Position numbers and translations under genes: made by a program
DNA from: Stomorhina lunata
Taxonomy: Eukaryota; Arthropoda; Insecta; Diptera; Rhiniidae
Direction: 5' to 3'
DNA length: 64,000 bases
NCBI GenBank assembly: GCA_933228675.1
Contig: OW121743.1
Coordinates: forward strand, 96,845,998 to 96,909,997
Part shown: one piece after another, positions 11,011 through 24,548 of the stretch
How positions within the stretch are numbered: position 1 is the first letter of the stretch
Layout: each line of letters opens with the position of its first letter
Notes under the pieces: model-generated
What the model was told of the DNA's origin: nothing
What the model saw: only the letters and a program-made list of their open reading frames with translations
Databases searched by the model: none

Positions 11011-12984
11011 TATAAAACTTTTTCCTTTTAAAACATCAGAACTAATACCTATTTTAGTTAAAGGTATACAAAACGGCAACTCTGGCGACGATTTTTTTGT
11101 TCTGTTTTCTTTAGGCCGACCTCGGCTTATATATTATATATTATTTATAATATCTTTAAAGTATGCTACACAAATGTGTCTGAAATTTTTTACATTTCGA
11201 TCTATATCGAATGAAGTGACTTGGCCCCAGGTGCGTTCGATATAGATACAAAACTCAGACTTTAAGCAAATTTTGTGTAACATACCATAGGGTTTTTCGA
11301 AATAATTTATTTTGCAAAAAGTTTAAAATGGACATTTAGTTATAATAATTTTGCTATAATTAAACTGTAGACAACTAAGTTACATAGCTGTGAACCTTTT
11401 ATCTTATATTTTATTTGGACTATCCTAAAAGCTCACTACACAAATGTTTTTGAAACATCTCACATTTCAATCGATAACAAATGCAACGATTTGGATCTTC
11501 TTTTTTAATTAGACTGAATGAGTTACATTAGGAGATACTTATGTAAACATGTATATTATAATAAAAATTTTTCCCAAAAAATTTCCTACTGGCCCTTTTG
11601 AGTCATTCTTTAGCTTGTTTCATTTTATCACATTTTGTTTACAAATATTTGTTTATTTTTCCGTATCTTCTTCCTGGTATTTATAACATTTCCATAAACA
11701 TTTTTCTACATGAACAACCAACTAATGTTTATGTTGTGTCATGTTAACGTGCATGAACATGATTTTCATTGGAAAAAGCCAAGGAAAATACTAAACATAA
11801 ACACAATTATTTATTTGTATTAAAATACAAATTGGTTTTTATTTTCATTTTACAACTTTTGATAAGTCAAAAGAAATAACTTTATTAAACGACTAGTGGA
11901 GTAGAGTTGAGTAGAGTAAATAAAATAATTTGATATTTATAGGAATATAGAATATCCTCTTGGTCATGGATATGGAGACATAAGAAACATAAGATATTTA
12001 TCTGTTTTGGCAACAGGATGATAAAGTTAAGATAGTAAAATATTGTATGGGGATTTTAACATTTTACTTAGGGGAGCTTTTAGAATAACATAAAATATTT
12101 GATATATCCTTTAAGTTCGTTATATCTTAACCCTGTAGTATTTTTAAAAGTTTTTCTTAAACAAAATTTATTTTAAATTGCAAATCATAACAAAACTTTG
12201 TGGCTTTATTATTACATTACATTTTGTTTCATCCTTTTTTGACCGTAATAACCATAAAGAATTCATAAACCAATTAAGCGACATGAATTAAATATTACCA
12301 TTTTTGCATTAAACATTTAACATTTTAACCTCAGGGGTTGCCTTTGGAGATTTGTGAGTCTAGTAAAAGTTACAAGCTTTGCCAGCAACATCAGCAGCCT
12401 CAGTTGAGTATTTAATTGTCTCTAAAATTTAGTTTTGCATTTAAGCAGACATCCATACTCTAATTAAGTTTAAATATTTTATGTTTTGTAGGATGTTAAG
12501 ACGACAGCAACAACAATTGTAACAACTCTGATACAACAACATAAAATATTGTTGTAATTGCACAGAAACAGTAATTATAACTATTTGTTAATGTCCTTGC
12601 ATACACAAACATACATAAATATATACATATGTATGCATGTATATTGTATGAATGTAATTTTTTATTAATGACCTTCTCTAGGAATTAATGAATTGATGCG
12701 AATGTTTTCGGTTCGTAGTTCTACGCTATACTAGCAGTGGTTTTGGTATAAATTAATGTTTTGTTTCATTTAGATGATGCAAATTTATTATTGCAATAGT
12801 TTAATTGCATTTAAATGCTGAGAAAATCACTAAATGAAAATTTAATGGTAGAACATTAATAAAGTTCAAGGGAATTTCGTTAAATCATTAGTGAAAAAAT
12901 GTTCAATTAAAATTTAAAATTTTTCTTGGAAAACCCTGAAAAACTGAAAATTTGTCTATCAAATTTCTTTTCTCTTATTTTTTA
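11011..12984. other. A/T-rich stretch with small inverted repeats, no gene seen
   Basis: Two related segments begin CTACACAAATGT at about 11,167 and 11,440, suggesting an old duplication. The sequence ACGGCAACTCTG at about 11,070-11,081 read in reverse (CAGAGTTGCCGT) resembles a hAT end, but I found no partner end. No gene was recognised. Confidence 0.4.
11200..11247. repeat. Perfect 12-bp inverted repeat
   Basis: ATCTATATCGAA at 11,200-11,211 is repeated in inverted form at 11,236-11,247, with a 24-nt GC-richer loop. It lies in one of two related segments and may be part of a decayed MITE. Confidence 0.6.
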
Positions 12985-15470
12985 TATTTAAAAATTTTCT
13001 ACGAAAATTTTTATATTGAAAATTGTGATATAAAAATTTATATGTAAAAATGTTTATATAGAAACTTTTTTATATTAAAAAATTTTGTAAAAAATATGTT
13101 TTATAAACATTTTATATTGACAAAATTCTTTATAAACTTTTTTTGACAATTTTATATCAAAAAGTTTTATATGAAAAGAATTAAAAAAAAAATAAAATTT
13201 TTTGAATAACGTTTTATTGAAAAATTGTCTATAATAACTTCAAGGTTTAAAAAATTTCTTTTAATATTTGTACACTGAAAAATTTTCTACAAAATGTTTA
13301 CATTGAAAAATTTTCTATAAAAATATTTATATTGAAAATTTTTCTTTAAAAATTTGTGTCTTTTAAATTTTTTTTTAAATTTTTACATTAAACAAAATTA
13401 ATATAACAATTTTTGCATTTAAAAGATTTTCTCTTAAAATATTTCTTTTAAAATTTGTGTATAGAAAAATGTTCTACTAAAATTTTTATGTTCAAAATTA
13501 AAAAAAAAAAATTTCTGTAAAAATGTTTGTATTAAAAAATTTTTAATAAAATACAAATTTTTATTTTGAAATATTTTCTGTATAAATTTTTGCACTGAAA
13601 TATTTTCTATGAAAATTTGTATATTGAAAAATTTTTTATAATCAAAAATTTTCTATAAAAATGTTTGTATTAAAAATTTTTTTTTTTAATTTTTATATTA
13701 AAAAATTTTCTATCAAAATTTTTATATTGAAAAATTTTCTAAAAAATTTTTATATTGAAAAATTTTCTAAAAAATTTTTATATTGAAAAATTTTTATATT
13801 GAAAAATTTTCTATAAAATTTTTATATTGAAAAATTTTCTAAAAAATTTTTATAATGAACAATTTTCTATCAAAATTTTTATATTGAAAAATTTTCTACA
13901 AAAATTTTCTATAAAAATTTTTATATTGAAAAATTTTCCGCAAAAATTTTTATATTGAAAAATTTTCCACAAAAAATTTCTATAAAAATTTTTTGTAACA
14001 ATTTTTATATTAAAAAATTTTCTATAAAAATTTTTATATTAAAAAATTTTTTAAAAATTTTTATATTAAAAAATTTTATAAAAATGTTTATATTAAAAAA
14101 TTTTCTATAAAATTTTTATGATGAAAAATTTTTTATAAATAAAACTTTTATATTGAAATATTTTCTGTAAAATTTTTATATTGAAAAATTTTCTATAAAA
14201 ATTTTTATATTGAAAAATTTTCTATAACAATTTTATATTGAAAAATTTTCTATAAATATTTTATATAAAAGTTTTTTTTATTGAAAAAATTTCTATCGAT
14301 ATTTTTATATTGGAACATTTTCTAAAAAATTTTTATATTGAAACATTTTTTACGAAATTTTTATTTTGAAAAATTTTCCATCAAAATTTTTAAATAGAAA
14401 AATGTTCTATAAAAATTTTTAAATAGAAAAATTTTCTATAAAAATTTTTATATTGGAAAATTTTCTATAAAATGTTTATATTGAAAATTTTTCTATAAAA
14501 ATTTTTATATTGAAAAATTTTCTATAAAAATTTTTAGATTGAAAAATTTTCTATAAAATTGTTATATTGAGAAATTTTCTATTAAATTTTTATATTGAAA
14601 AATTTTCTGTAAAATTTTTATACTAAAAAATTTTCAATTAAATTTTTATATTGAAAAATTTTCTATAAACATTTTTATATTGAAAAATTTCCTATAAAAA
14701 TTTGTATTTTAAAAATTTTGTATAAAAGTCTTTACATTGAAAAGTTTCCTATAAAATTTTTACTTTAAAAGTTCTTCTATAAAAATTTTTATATTGAAAA
14801 ATTTTCTATAAAAATTTTTACATTGAAAAATTTCCTTTAAAAATTTTTATTTTAAAAGTTTTTTTTTTATGTTGACAAATTTTCTATAAAAATTTATATT
14901 TTGAAAAGAAAAAAATTTTAAATATTTAAAAATTTTGATATTAAAAAACTTTTTAAAAAATTCTAAATTAAGAAATTGTCTTTTAATTTTTAATTGAAAA
15001 ATTCTCAATAAAAATTTTATACTGAAAATTTTTTTATTAAAAATTTTATATTATTTTATATTTAAATTTAGTATGAAAAATCATATATCGAAAAATTTTC
15101 ATTAAAAAATTTTTACTTGGAAAATTTTTTAATAGAAGATACCGAAATTTTGTTATTAAAATTTTATTTTATATCAAAATTTTTTTTTTTATAATAAAAT
15201 TTTATATCCAAATTTTTTCTTGAAAAAAATTTCTAAATAATTTTTTATAAAAAAATTTTGTAACCTAAGATATCGAAATTTTTCTGTAAAGAAATTACTA
15301 ACTAAAATTTTTGTACAGAGAGTTTTTCAACTTATAGGTTATATATCAAAAAATGTCTACAAAAAATTTGATATTGAAATCGTCAATATCAAAAATGTTT
15401 TTATCAAACATTTTCTATCGAAAAGCTGTCGATAAAAAAATTTATACCGAAAAATCGTCTACTCAAATTA
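12985..15470. repeat. A/T minisatellite array
   Basis: Units of about 28-30 bp alternate TTTTTATATTGAAAAATTTT with CTATAAAAA. The most regular part is 13,700-14,830; both flanks are degenerate. It is the same class as the other arrays, with ATATTG replacing the GAT/TAG spacers. Confidence 0.9.
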
Positions 15471-16003
15471 TGGCCATTTTCTTTACTTTTTTATTTATAT
15501 ATATTTTTTTTTTTTGTTAAAATTTCCCTAAAATAAAAAAAAACAAATTTTTTCCAAATTTGCAAAAATCGGTTGTAAAATCTTTGGACCCGTTACGCAT
15601 TCAGAAAACTTTTACGAATTTAGCTCAAATTCTCAGAACTAAGCTCTTAGATCTAGAGTCAAATTATTCCAGCCAGATATTTTTAAAACTAGGAAGTTTT
15701 AATTGAAAAATTAAGATTTATCAGACTTGAGTTCACTTTTAATTTTCAAATTATTAATTTGAAAATTTTGAAAGTTATAATGTGGAGAAGAACTGAAAAA
15801 AATTATTTTTGAACGCGGCTAGTGGATTGCAATTTCTGTCCCGCCACAGGACGTCATCAGCACTTAGCGCCCTCGACCACTGTCGAGTTGTCAAATTGCA
15901 GAGACAATCATCAATTTAACTCATTGAGTTTGATCGAACATCACTACGTTTTAATTGATTGTGTATTCTCCTATTACTTGTTTTGCTCGATCTTTTCACT
16001 TGC
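15471..16003. other. Flank before the palindrome, no gene seen
   Basis: A GC-richer island at about 15,815-15,915 contains CGCCACAGGACGTC and CTCGACCACTGTCGAG and carries a 73-codon open frame. It has no recognisable protein similarity and I do not call it a gene. Confidence 0.4.
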
Positions 16004-16008
16004 CGTTG

Positions 16009-17620
16009 CACAGTGGTTTACGGACGCTTTTTTTTGGAAATAATTCTGTAACTTTTGAACGACTAGAGATATTTGAATGAAATTTGGCATGGTGATAGTC
16101 AAGGAGTATTCGAGTTGGTTTTCAAAAGCACTGGCTCATGAGGAGTCGGGAGAGTGATTGATGGACCTTCAAAGTTGGTCACCTCGGGTGTTCGACTTTT
16201 TTAAAAATTCGCCAAAAATCCATTTATGAATGGATTGAAAAGAAATTTTAAACTTAAGTTCTCCTTCAGAAGGTCTACAAAAAATACGCTTACATGTGTA
16301 GGTTATCTCCTTTGGGTTTCGAGATATTTGGATAAAAAGGAATTTTTGGGTTGATTTTTTACCTATTTTTTTAAGCTTTTTTTGATCTGGTGGACGCATC
16401 TAAAGATCAAAAATTTTTTAAGAATATTTGTTAAAGTTGTAACAAAATTCTTAATAATTTTTGTGTAAGTTGGTTATAGATATCTTCTTTCGTTTAAAAG
16501 TTAAAAATATTCAAAGTTGAAACTTAAAAAAATTTTCGCTTTTTTTTGAGTTTTTCCCTAAAAGATAGCTATATTTTTTCACTAATAAAAAAATATTTTC
16601 TTAAGAAACATAAAAATATTTTTAAAGTTTTTCAAAGAAAACATAATAAGAATGCGTATAAAACAAATTTCTTGCTAATTGGACTTTTGGTCCTCGCACA
16701 TGCCCTCTCCAAAAAATGCCAATTTGTAACAAAAAAATTTGGTTTAAATAAAAATTTCTCAAAAGGCAAAGCACCGATTTGAAAAAAATAATAATGTCCG
16801 TATTTTCTAATATATCTGTTATTGACTAAAAAAGTTTTTTCTGAAACGAGCTGCAAATAGAGCCAGTGTTGCCATTTTTGTAAAAAAACTCATTTTTTGA
16901 AACCCTTTTTTCCCGAGTTGGGAATTGGGGAATTTTTTAGTTAAAATTGGGAATTTTTTTTAGTCTATTGCTTTTAGATCTTATTGGTCTACATGACTAC
17001 AAATTTTCATTGAGATATCTTCATCTATGTCATTTCTACAAAATATCAAAAATTTAAATTATTTTCCTTCTAAAAGTAGAAAAATAATATTTTTTTGTTT
17101 TACGATACAAAGTGTAAAAATATTAGCTCACTAAAAAAAGATTTTTAATTGGTGTTCATCTCCTGGACTTTCCCGATCCAATGATACTAAACACGTGTAT
17201 CAAGCTTCAATACATAGCCTTTAAAAGCTCTGAAAACTTTGCCTCCCATAGCATTTTTAAGCTAAATATTGGAGTATTGGAGAGTAATGTGTGCAAATAA
17301 AGTTAATGGTGCACAGTGGTATTAACTCTGCAATTTCTAAACTACTAGACGGATTTTGACAAAATTTGGAACGTCAATAGAAGAGGTGTGAGGCTTTTAG
17401 ATCAATGTTTAAGAACGTATTTGTCGGTAGCACAGTGGGCTCTACAGTGGGCCAAATTTGCCTACCTCGGGTATATAAAACATTTGGGGACGTATAACTT
17501 TCCTCAGTTGGGTCCGATCTAAAAGATTTTTACGTTTTCGAAAACTTCTTAAAAAAATTAAGAAAAAAGCACGCTTACTTTACTACCTTATCTCTTTTAG
17601 TTTAAGAGATATTTGAATCC
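16009..17620 (+). repeat. Left arm of the palindrome
   Basis: Inverted copy of about 18,370-19,985. It contains further CACAGTGG motifs at 17,312 and 17,431 and a CAGTGTTGCCATTTTTG motif near 16,864 that resembles a hAT end. The start is fixed by the CGTTG duplication. The inner end is where alignment to the other arm stops, near a TTTAAGAGATATT segment. Confidence 0.85.
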
Positions 17621-18369
17621 AAATTTTTTTTTGCTTTTTATGGTATGTCTTCTGGCCTTTTTTTTGGCCTATTTATCTTTTCTTGTACTACGTTAAATTT
17701 TAAAAAAATACTGCAAGATTGCTGATAAATTTCTAAATGAACTGGAAGAAACAAGTTCTTTATTATGTAAACTTAATAACACAGAAAAATTCTTCAAAGT
17801 TTGTGTACCGAAAAAAGCCTGAAAAATTATTTTTTTTTTTTCAAAAAAAGTAATATAATTTTTTCAATATTTTTGAAAAATTTTTTCAAAAGACTCAATT
17901 CGTTTTTTACATTTTCTAAAAGGCTGGACTTGAAGGATCAGTATTAACTATATTTCTAAAAATTTTGGACATGCACCCTACAACCAGCGGTAGTCGAAAA
18001 TCAGCCATTTTTTAACAAAACTTGTGTTTTTTGTGACTGTAAAAAAATTGTTTATTTTATCCCAAAACTTTTTTTTAACAAAATTGTATTAAGTATAATG
18101 TTTTTAATATCTGTGCAAAAATCTGATAGAGCCCGGCTATTAATCGGGTCACACGGGCCGCTATTCTAAAAAAACTCAAATTTGCGAAAAGCATACTCTT
18201 CTGTATTCAAAACTTTTCATTTACATTTCAGAACTTGTTCCGAAATTTATATTTCTGATTTTCGCATATACAAGTCCATACTATGTACAAAAATTGTCGC
18301 AATACCTTGTTTAGTTTTAGAGATTTTTGCGAAAAATTTCAAAGTAATGTTAAAATATTATACTAAAAT

Positions 18370-19985
18370 TTTATGGAGTCGAATATCTCTTAAACTATAA
18401 GAGATGAGGTAGTAAAGTAAGCATGTTTTTTCTTAATTTTTTTAAGAAGTTTTCGAAAACGTAAAAATCTTTTAGATCGGACCCAATTGAGGAAAGTTAT
18501 ACGCCCCCAAATATTTTATATACCCGAGGTAGGCAAATTTGGCCCACTGTAGAGCCCACTGTGCTACCGACAAATACGTTCTTAAACATTGATCTAAAAG
18601 CCTCACACCTCTTCTATTGACGTTCCAAATTTTGTCAAAATCCGTCTAGTAGTTTAGAAATTGCAGAGTTAATACCACTGTGCACCATTAACTTTATTTG
18701 CACACATTACTCTCCAATACTCCAATATTTAGCTTAAAAATGCTATGGGAGGCAAAGTTTTCAGAGCTTTTAAAGGCTATGTATTGAAGCTTGATACACG
18801 TGTTTAGTATCATTGGATCGGGAAAGTCCAGGAGATGAACACCAATTAAAAATCTTTTTTTAGTGAGTTAATATTTTTACACTTTGTATCGTAAAACAAA
18901 AAAATATTATTTTTCTACTTTTAGAAGGAAAATAATTTAAATTTTTGATATTTTGTAGAAATGACATAGATGAAGATATCTCAATGAAAATTTGTAGTCA
19001 TGTAGACCAATAAGATCTAAAAGCAATAGACTAAAAAAAATTCCCAATTTTAACTAAAAAATTCCCCAATTCCCAACTCGGGAAAAAAGGGTTACAAAAA
19101 ATGAGTTTTTTTACAAAAATGGCAACACTGGCTCTATTTGCAGCTCGTTTCAGAAAAAACTTTTTTAGTCAATAACAGATATATTAGAAAATACGGACAT
19201 TATTATTTTTTTCAAATCGGTGCTTTGCCTTTTGAGAAATTTTTATTTAAACCAAATTTTTTTGTTACAAATTGGCATTTTTTGGAGAGGGCATGTGCGA
19301 GGACCAAAAGTCCAATTAGCAAGAAATTTGTTTTATACGCATTCTCATTATGTTTTCTTTGAAAAACTTTAAAAATATTTTTATGTTTCTTAAGAAAATA
19401 TTTTTTTATTAGTGAAAAAATATAGCTATCTTTTAGGGAAAAACTCAAAAAAAAGCGAAAATTTTTTTAAGTTTCAACTTTGAATATTTTTAACTTTTAA
19501 ACGAAAGAAGATATCAATAACCAACTTACACAAAAATTATTAAGAATTTTGTTACAACTTTAACGAATATTCTTAAAAAATTTTTGATCTTCAGATGCGT
19601 CCACCAGATCAAAAAAAGCTTAAAAAAATAGTTAAAAAATCAACCCAAAAATTCCTTTTTATCCAAATATCTCGAAACCCAAAGGAGATAACCTACACAT
19701 GTAAGCGTATTTTTTGTAGACCTTCTGAAGGAGAACTTAAGTTTAAAATTTCTTTTCAATCCATTCATAAATGGATTTTTTGCGAATTTTTAAAAAAGTC
19801 GAACACCCGAGGTGACTAACTTTGAAGGTCCATCAATCACTCTCCCGACTCCTCATGGGCCAGTGCTTTTGAAAACCAACTCGAATACTCCTTGACTATC
19901 ACCATGCCAAATTTCATTCAAATATCTCTAGTCGTTCAAAAGTTACAGAATTATTTCCAAAAAAAAACGTCCGTAAACCACTGTG
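18370..19985 (-). repeat. Right arm of the palindrome
   Basis: Inverted copy of the left arm. The mirrored internal motifs are CCACTGTG ending at 18,563 and 18,682. Observed differences from the left arm are mostly single-base changes. Confidence 0.85.
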
Positions 19986-19990
19986 CGTTG

Positions 19991-21890
19991 GCATGTAGAG
20001 AAGAACAAGACTTTTTGGTTTGATGCTATTAATAGATGCTATTTATTGATGCTATTTATAGAATAGTAACTAGGAAGTTTCGGCTATTTAATTTTCACGA
20101 ACGAAAAATGAAGTTATGACAAACTTAAAAATCAAATTCTCCGTACAAAATTTCTTCAATAACCCACTGTCAATTTTAAAATTCGTATAGTAAATAGTAA
20201 AGTTTTGTGATAAATATTTTGACTTTTACAAACAATTTGCAAAATCTTACCTTTCAGCCAAACTTACCAAAAGTTTGTAAAAGTTTACAACAACAGCAAG
20301 TCAATAATGAAAGCTTTCAGTGAAAAAGAAATATCAGAAATGTCAAACATATCTAGGCTTGAAAATGCTTTATAAAGATACACAAAAATTGTCAAAAAGC
20401 TTCTTACAAATTTACAAAAATTCTTAATTAGGAAATCAAGATCAAAACTATTAACAAAGCTTTAAGAGTTCTACAAAAAATATTTAAAAAATATCTTTAA
20501 TAAAAGCAATATAAAAAAACGTTTGATAAAACTTTAGAAATAAGAAAAAGCTTTCTGAAATTAATCTCAAATGTAGCCTTAAAAGCTTAGTAAAAGGACA
20601 ATTTTATTAATAATGTTATACCAACTTAAGAATATTATATAACAAAGCATTTACTAAAATATACGATAGTCAGAACAGCTTAAAAAAAGCTTCTTAACGA
20701 AACCTTACAATGCTTTACAATCTGAAAAAATTGGAATGAGAGATAAAAAATATAAATGAAATAATTTTCAAAAGTACTTTAAAAAAGTACTTTGAAGACT
20801 TGAAAATTAATTTTAAAATTTCTAAAGTTCACTTACTCACAAAGTACTTTAAAGACTTGAAAATTAATTTTAAAATTTCTAAAGTTTACCCGATTTGTAT
20901 CTGACCAATGATCAGTGACCTTAGTATTGAGTAGATATTTTATTTTATTACTAGTTATTTTAAGATAAGTCCTTCTAGCATTGTAAAGAAAAAAACTTAT
21001 GACAGCTTAAAGCTGTTAGTTTACAAATAAGTTTATGTTTATTATATTTTGCTCTAATGTCTATAAATTAACAAACTTCATTACATAAAGCTCGTTGATC
21101 ATAGCACACTTACAATATTGTTGAGCCATGTAAATGACCACAAATAGTTGTAACACAAAAGCCCTTAAAATAACGGCCACAAAACCACAACTTCAACTAA
21201 TGACACTGTTCAACTAATGTCCACACATACATATATCTAAATATAATTAAAATTAGTCGACGATTTCCAGCAGTTCAAAAAAAAAAATGAAAATCTTAAA
21301 GTAAAATAAAAGCTATAGATTTTAAAAAGAGCTTGATGTTGATAATGGTTCGTCTGAAATTAATAAGGTCAGATCTGACTTTAGACTCAGAAAACAACTC
21401 AATTAACAACCAATTTTGAAAATCGCCAGGCCTTAAATATGATTCCTCAGTTAAAACTACTAGGTTCTATATATATTTACACACAACTTTCCTACTTATA
21501 ACTACACATTTGTATACAACATAAAGGATCTTACACAATATCTAGTTGAACCTTTCAGCCAGTCATTCATTTAAAGTAGCTTATATGTATTGTAGTAAAT
21601 ATATCTCTTAGGAACTTAACTTTAATGTTGACTTTAACTGAAGCCAACAGATATAGCGTCAGGGTGATAAATATTCAAATTGACATTAAAGCTTAAGCAT
21701 AAATATGAAAACATGCTTTATAGGTACTCACCCAAAGGAGTATTTATATGCTTAGAAATCTCCAGATACAAAAAAGCTGTAAAAAAAATAAAAAAGGAGA
21801 AAAATAAAGAAAAAAGGTACGTTTTGCATAGAAAAACTTACACCACATAAACTAACACTAGGCGACTAACATCACCAGCTACATATTTAT
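19991..21890. other. A/T-rich intergenic stretch, no gene seen
   Basis: No gene or element end was supported apart from the small tandem duplication at 20,786-20,891. Confidence 0.5.
20786..20891 (+). repeat. 57-bp tandem duplication
   Basis: AGTACTTTGAAGACTTG and the following ~40 bases recur 57 bp downstream with one early difference (AGTACTTTAAAGAC), indicating a recent local duplication. Confidence 0.8.
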
Positions 21891-22035
21891 TAGGGTGGGT
21901 ACTTTTTATACTTCTTACTCCAATGAACTAAAATGAAATTAGATTATACTTATATGAAGCTTATCGTCACCAAAAAGACGAAATAGACGAAAAGAGCATA
22001 TCTTATGTTTTTAAACGAGCAATAATTGTTTGCAT

Positions 22036-22163
<128 letters not shown>

Positions 22164-22229
22164 AATGCATAGAACGGCTATCACGAAAACGGCTCTTACG
22201 AATATGATAAAATAGCTTACTTGTAAAAA

Positions 22230-22990
22230 CGGGTAAAAAGGGGAAAAATCGAAAAAGTTGTATCTCCTAAAGTAATAAGTATGAAACAAAATTTAAATTA
22301 CGTTTTGAACAGGTAAGAAAATAAGCGAACAATTATTTGGTACTTTTTTGAAACTATGCACGATAGGGGGTAAAAACGGTGAAAATAGTTTTTTTTTTGT
22401 ACTTTTTAACTCACTCGAAAAAGTTGTATCTCCTAAAGTAATAAATATGAAACAACATTTAAATTACGTTTTGAACAGGTAAGAAAATAAGCGAACAATT
22501 GTTTGGTACTTTTTTGAAACTATGCACGATAGCTAGTAAAAAGGGTGAAAATACTTTTTTTGGTACTTTTTTAACTCACTCTTATCTTTTGAACTGAAGA
22601 ATTTAAAAAGGAATTGTATACTGAAATCAATAGATGTGAAAAAAATATTGAACAAGTATTTGGTACTTTTTTGAGTTCGGGTTGAAAAATAGGTTAATTG
22701 GGGATAGAATGATAACTTAAAACTTCATAAAGCAATTTGAATAGAAACAAAATGTTAACTGCGTTCTTATAAAATGTACCGAGATCAATTGAAAAGAAAA
22801 AAATACCAAATATTTATATGGAACTTTTTTAAAGTTAGGAGATAAAAAGGGTGAAGAATTGGCAACGTTAAAACTTTTAAAGTAATAGGTATGGAAACAA
22901 AATTTAAATTGCTGAAAAATTAAGAGACGAGTTATTTTTACTTTTTGGAAAAAAGGCCGAGCAGAACTAATAATGTATGAACAATATTTT
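22230..22990 (+). repeat. ~160-bp degenerate tandem repeats
   Basis: The motif GAACAATTATTTGGTACTTT recurs near 22,331, 22,494, 22,650, 22,810 and 22,979. The first two units are nearly identical over about 130 bp (166-bp spacing) and the later ones are diverged. A related sequence lies in opposite orientation at 33,913-34,280. Confidence 0.75.
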
Positions 22991-23396
22991 TGGTACTTTT
23001 TTTTTACTTTTGAACAAATAAACTTGGAAACAAAAAAAGTGTATCACAAGTATATACTTTATAAAATAAAATATATGAAAATTTTAAAATTTGCATCGAA
23101 TTCCTATCATAAAATCACGAGCAAGGCTCGGTCAACCAGGTACTAACGTTATAAAATTGGAACTATATGTAATATTTAAACGAAAATTATGTATTTAGAT
23201 TAAAATGAAACCAGAAATATATATCGGTTGAAAAAATTTTGTTTTTCTAAATACAGCTTATGTTATGTCACTTAGGTTATTTGGAATTGGAAAAATCTGA
23301 AACCAAATAACCTATCTGCAGTACTAATTAGTATGAATAAATCAAATTTTTTACACATATAAATCTTCTTCTTCTATCTTCTATATCTATAAAAAA
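22991..23396. other. A/T-rich stretch, no gene seen
   Basis: Nothing supportable was found between the 160-bp and the 144-bp repeat blocks. Confidence 0.5.
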
Positions 23397-24548
23397 AATG
23401 TCCGCGTCTGTTTGTCTGTTTGTATGTTGTTCTTGGGAAGCATCTCCGAAACTAGCGGGCCGATTTTTCTGAAATTTTGACAGTGTAGTATGGTGTGGCC
23501 GGTGGTGACTATAGGCTATTTTTTTCGAAATCTCAAGTGGGCTCATATATTATGACAAATATAGGCGACCGAGAGGCCAGATTTTTCTGAAATTTTGACA
23601 GTATGTAAATTTATGAGCGATGGATAAAGTAGGCCAGATTTTTTTTTAATCTCACGTGGGCGTGACCCCTCCCATATAACTTATATATTAAAAATGACAA
23701 ATATGAATGACCGAGCGGCCCGATTTTTCTGAAATTTTGACAGTATGGTAAGGTATGATCGGTGGTTAAAATGGGCTAGGTTTTTTTTTTAAATCTCAAG
23801 TGGGCGTGACCCCTCCCACATAGCTCATATATTAAAAATGACAAATATGAATGACCAAGCGGCCCGATTTTTCTGAAACTTGGACAGTATGGTAAGGTGT
23901 GACCGCTGGTTAAAATAGGTAGCGGTTTTTTCAGAAATCTCAAGTGCGCGTGACCCCTCCCATATAACTCATATATTAAAATTGACAAATATAGCAGATA
24001 ATGAAGCAAAATTTTTCTGAAATTTAGACAGTATGTTAAGGTGTGACTGGTGGGTAAAATAGGCTAGATTTTTTTTTAAATCTCAAGTGGGCGTGAATCC
24101 TCCCATATAAGTCAGATTTTAAAACATACAAATATGAATGAACAAACCGACCGATTTTTCTGAAATTTAGACAGTGGAGTATTGTGTGACCGGTAGTTTA
24201 AATAGCCTAGAGTTTTTTCTGAAATCTCAAGTTGGTGTGACCCCTCCCATATAACTCATATATTAAAAATGACAAATATGAATGACGAACGGTCCGGTTT
24301 TTCTGAAATTTAGACGGTATGGTAGGGTGTTATCGGTGGTTAAAATAGGCAAAGTTTTTTTTGAAATCTCAAGTGGGCGTGACCCCTCCCATATAGCTCA
24401 TATATTAAAAATGACAAATATGAATGAAATCTCAAGTGGGCGTGACCCCTCCCATATAACTCATATATTAAAATTGACAAATATAGCAGATAATGAAGCA
24501 AGATTTTTCTGAAATTTAGACAGTATGTTAAGGTGTGACTGGTGGGTA
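23397..24548 (+). repeat. ~144-bp tandem repeat block (left part)
   Basis: About eight units each hold CCCGATTTTTCTGAAATTT, GACAGTATGG, GTGTGACCGGTGG, CTCAAGTGGGCGTGAC and CCCTCCCATATA. CTCAAGTGGGC recurs at about 23,650, 23,797, 23,938, 24,083, 24,226 and 24,368, spacing 141-147 bp; the unit at 24,430 is shortened. The block starts with TGTCCGCGTCTGTTTGTCTG, a type of opening common in dispersed insect repeats. The LOA-like element is inserted in this block, which resumes at 30,293. Confidence 0.85.
24537..24548. repeat. Target-site duplication, left copy
   Basis: GACTGGTGGGTA is identical to 30,293-30,304. It bounds the retrotransposon and matches the uninterrupted repeat unit near 24,045-24,056. 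Confidence 0.9.

Larger units (their letters stand above)
16009..19985. mobile_element. 3,977-bp palindromic Transib-like element
   Basis: The two ends are inverted copies starting CACAGTGGTTTACGGACG. The 5-bp direct repeat CGTTG lies immediately outside (16,004-16,008 and 19,986-19,990). CACAGTG ends plus a 5-bp target duplication fit the Transib superfamily. About 1.61 kb on each side (16,009-~17,620 and ~18,370-19,985) is inverted-duplicated with roughly one difference per 60-100 bp, leaving a ~745-bp unique centre. The arms are symmetric about 17,997, so almost no indels separate them. No transposase was seen. The short frames that appear in mirrored pairs (16,169-16,399 with 19,595-19,819; 16,546-16,782 with 19,212-19,448) exist because the arms are copies of each other. 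Confidence 0.85.

Noticed and set aside
15822..16043. 73-codon open frame in a GC-richer island
   Set aside because: No recognisable domain, and it runs into the end of the palindromic element, so it is not a host gene.
16169..19819. Pairs of identical small proteins on opposite strands
   Set aside because: They occur only because the palindrome arms are copies of each other; no protein family or coding bias was recognised.
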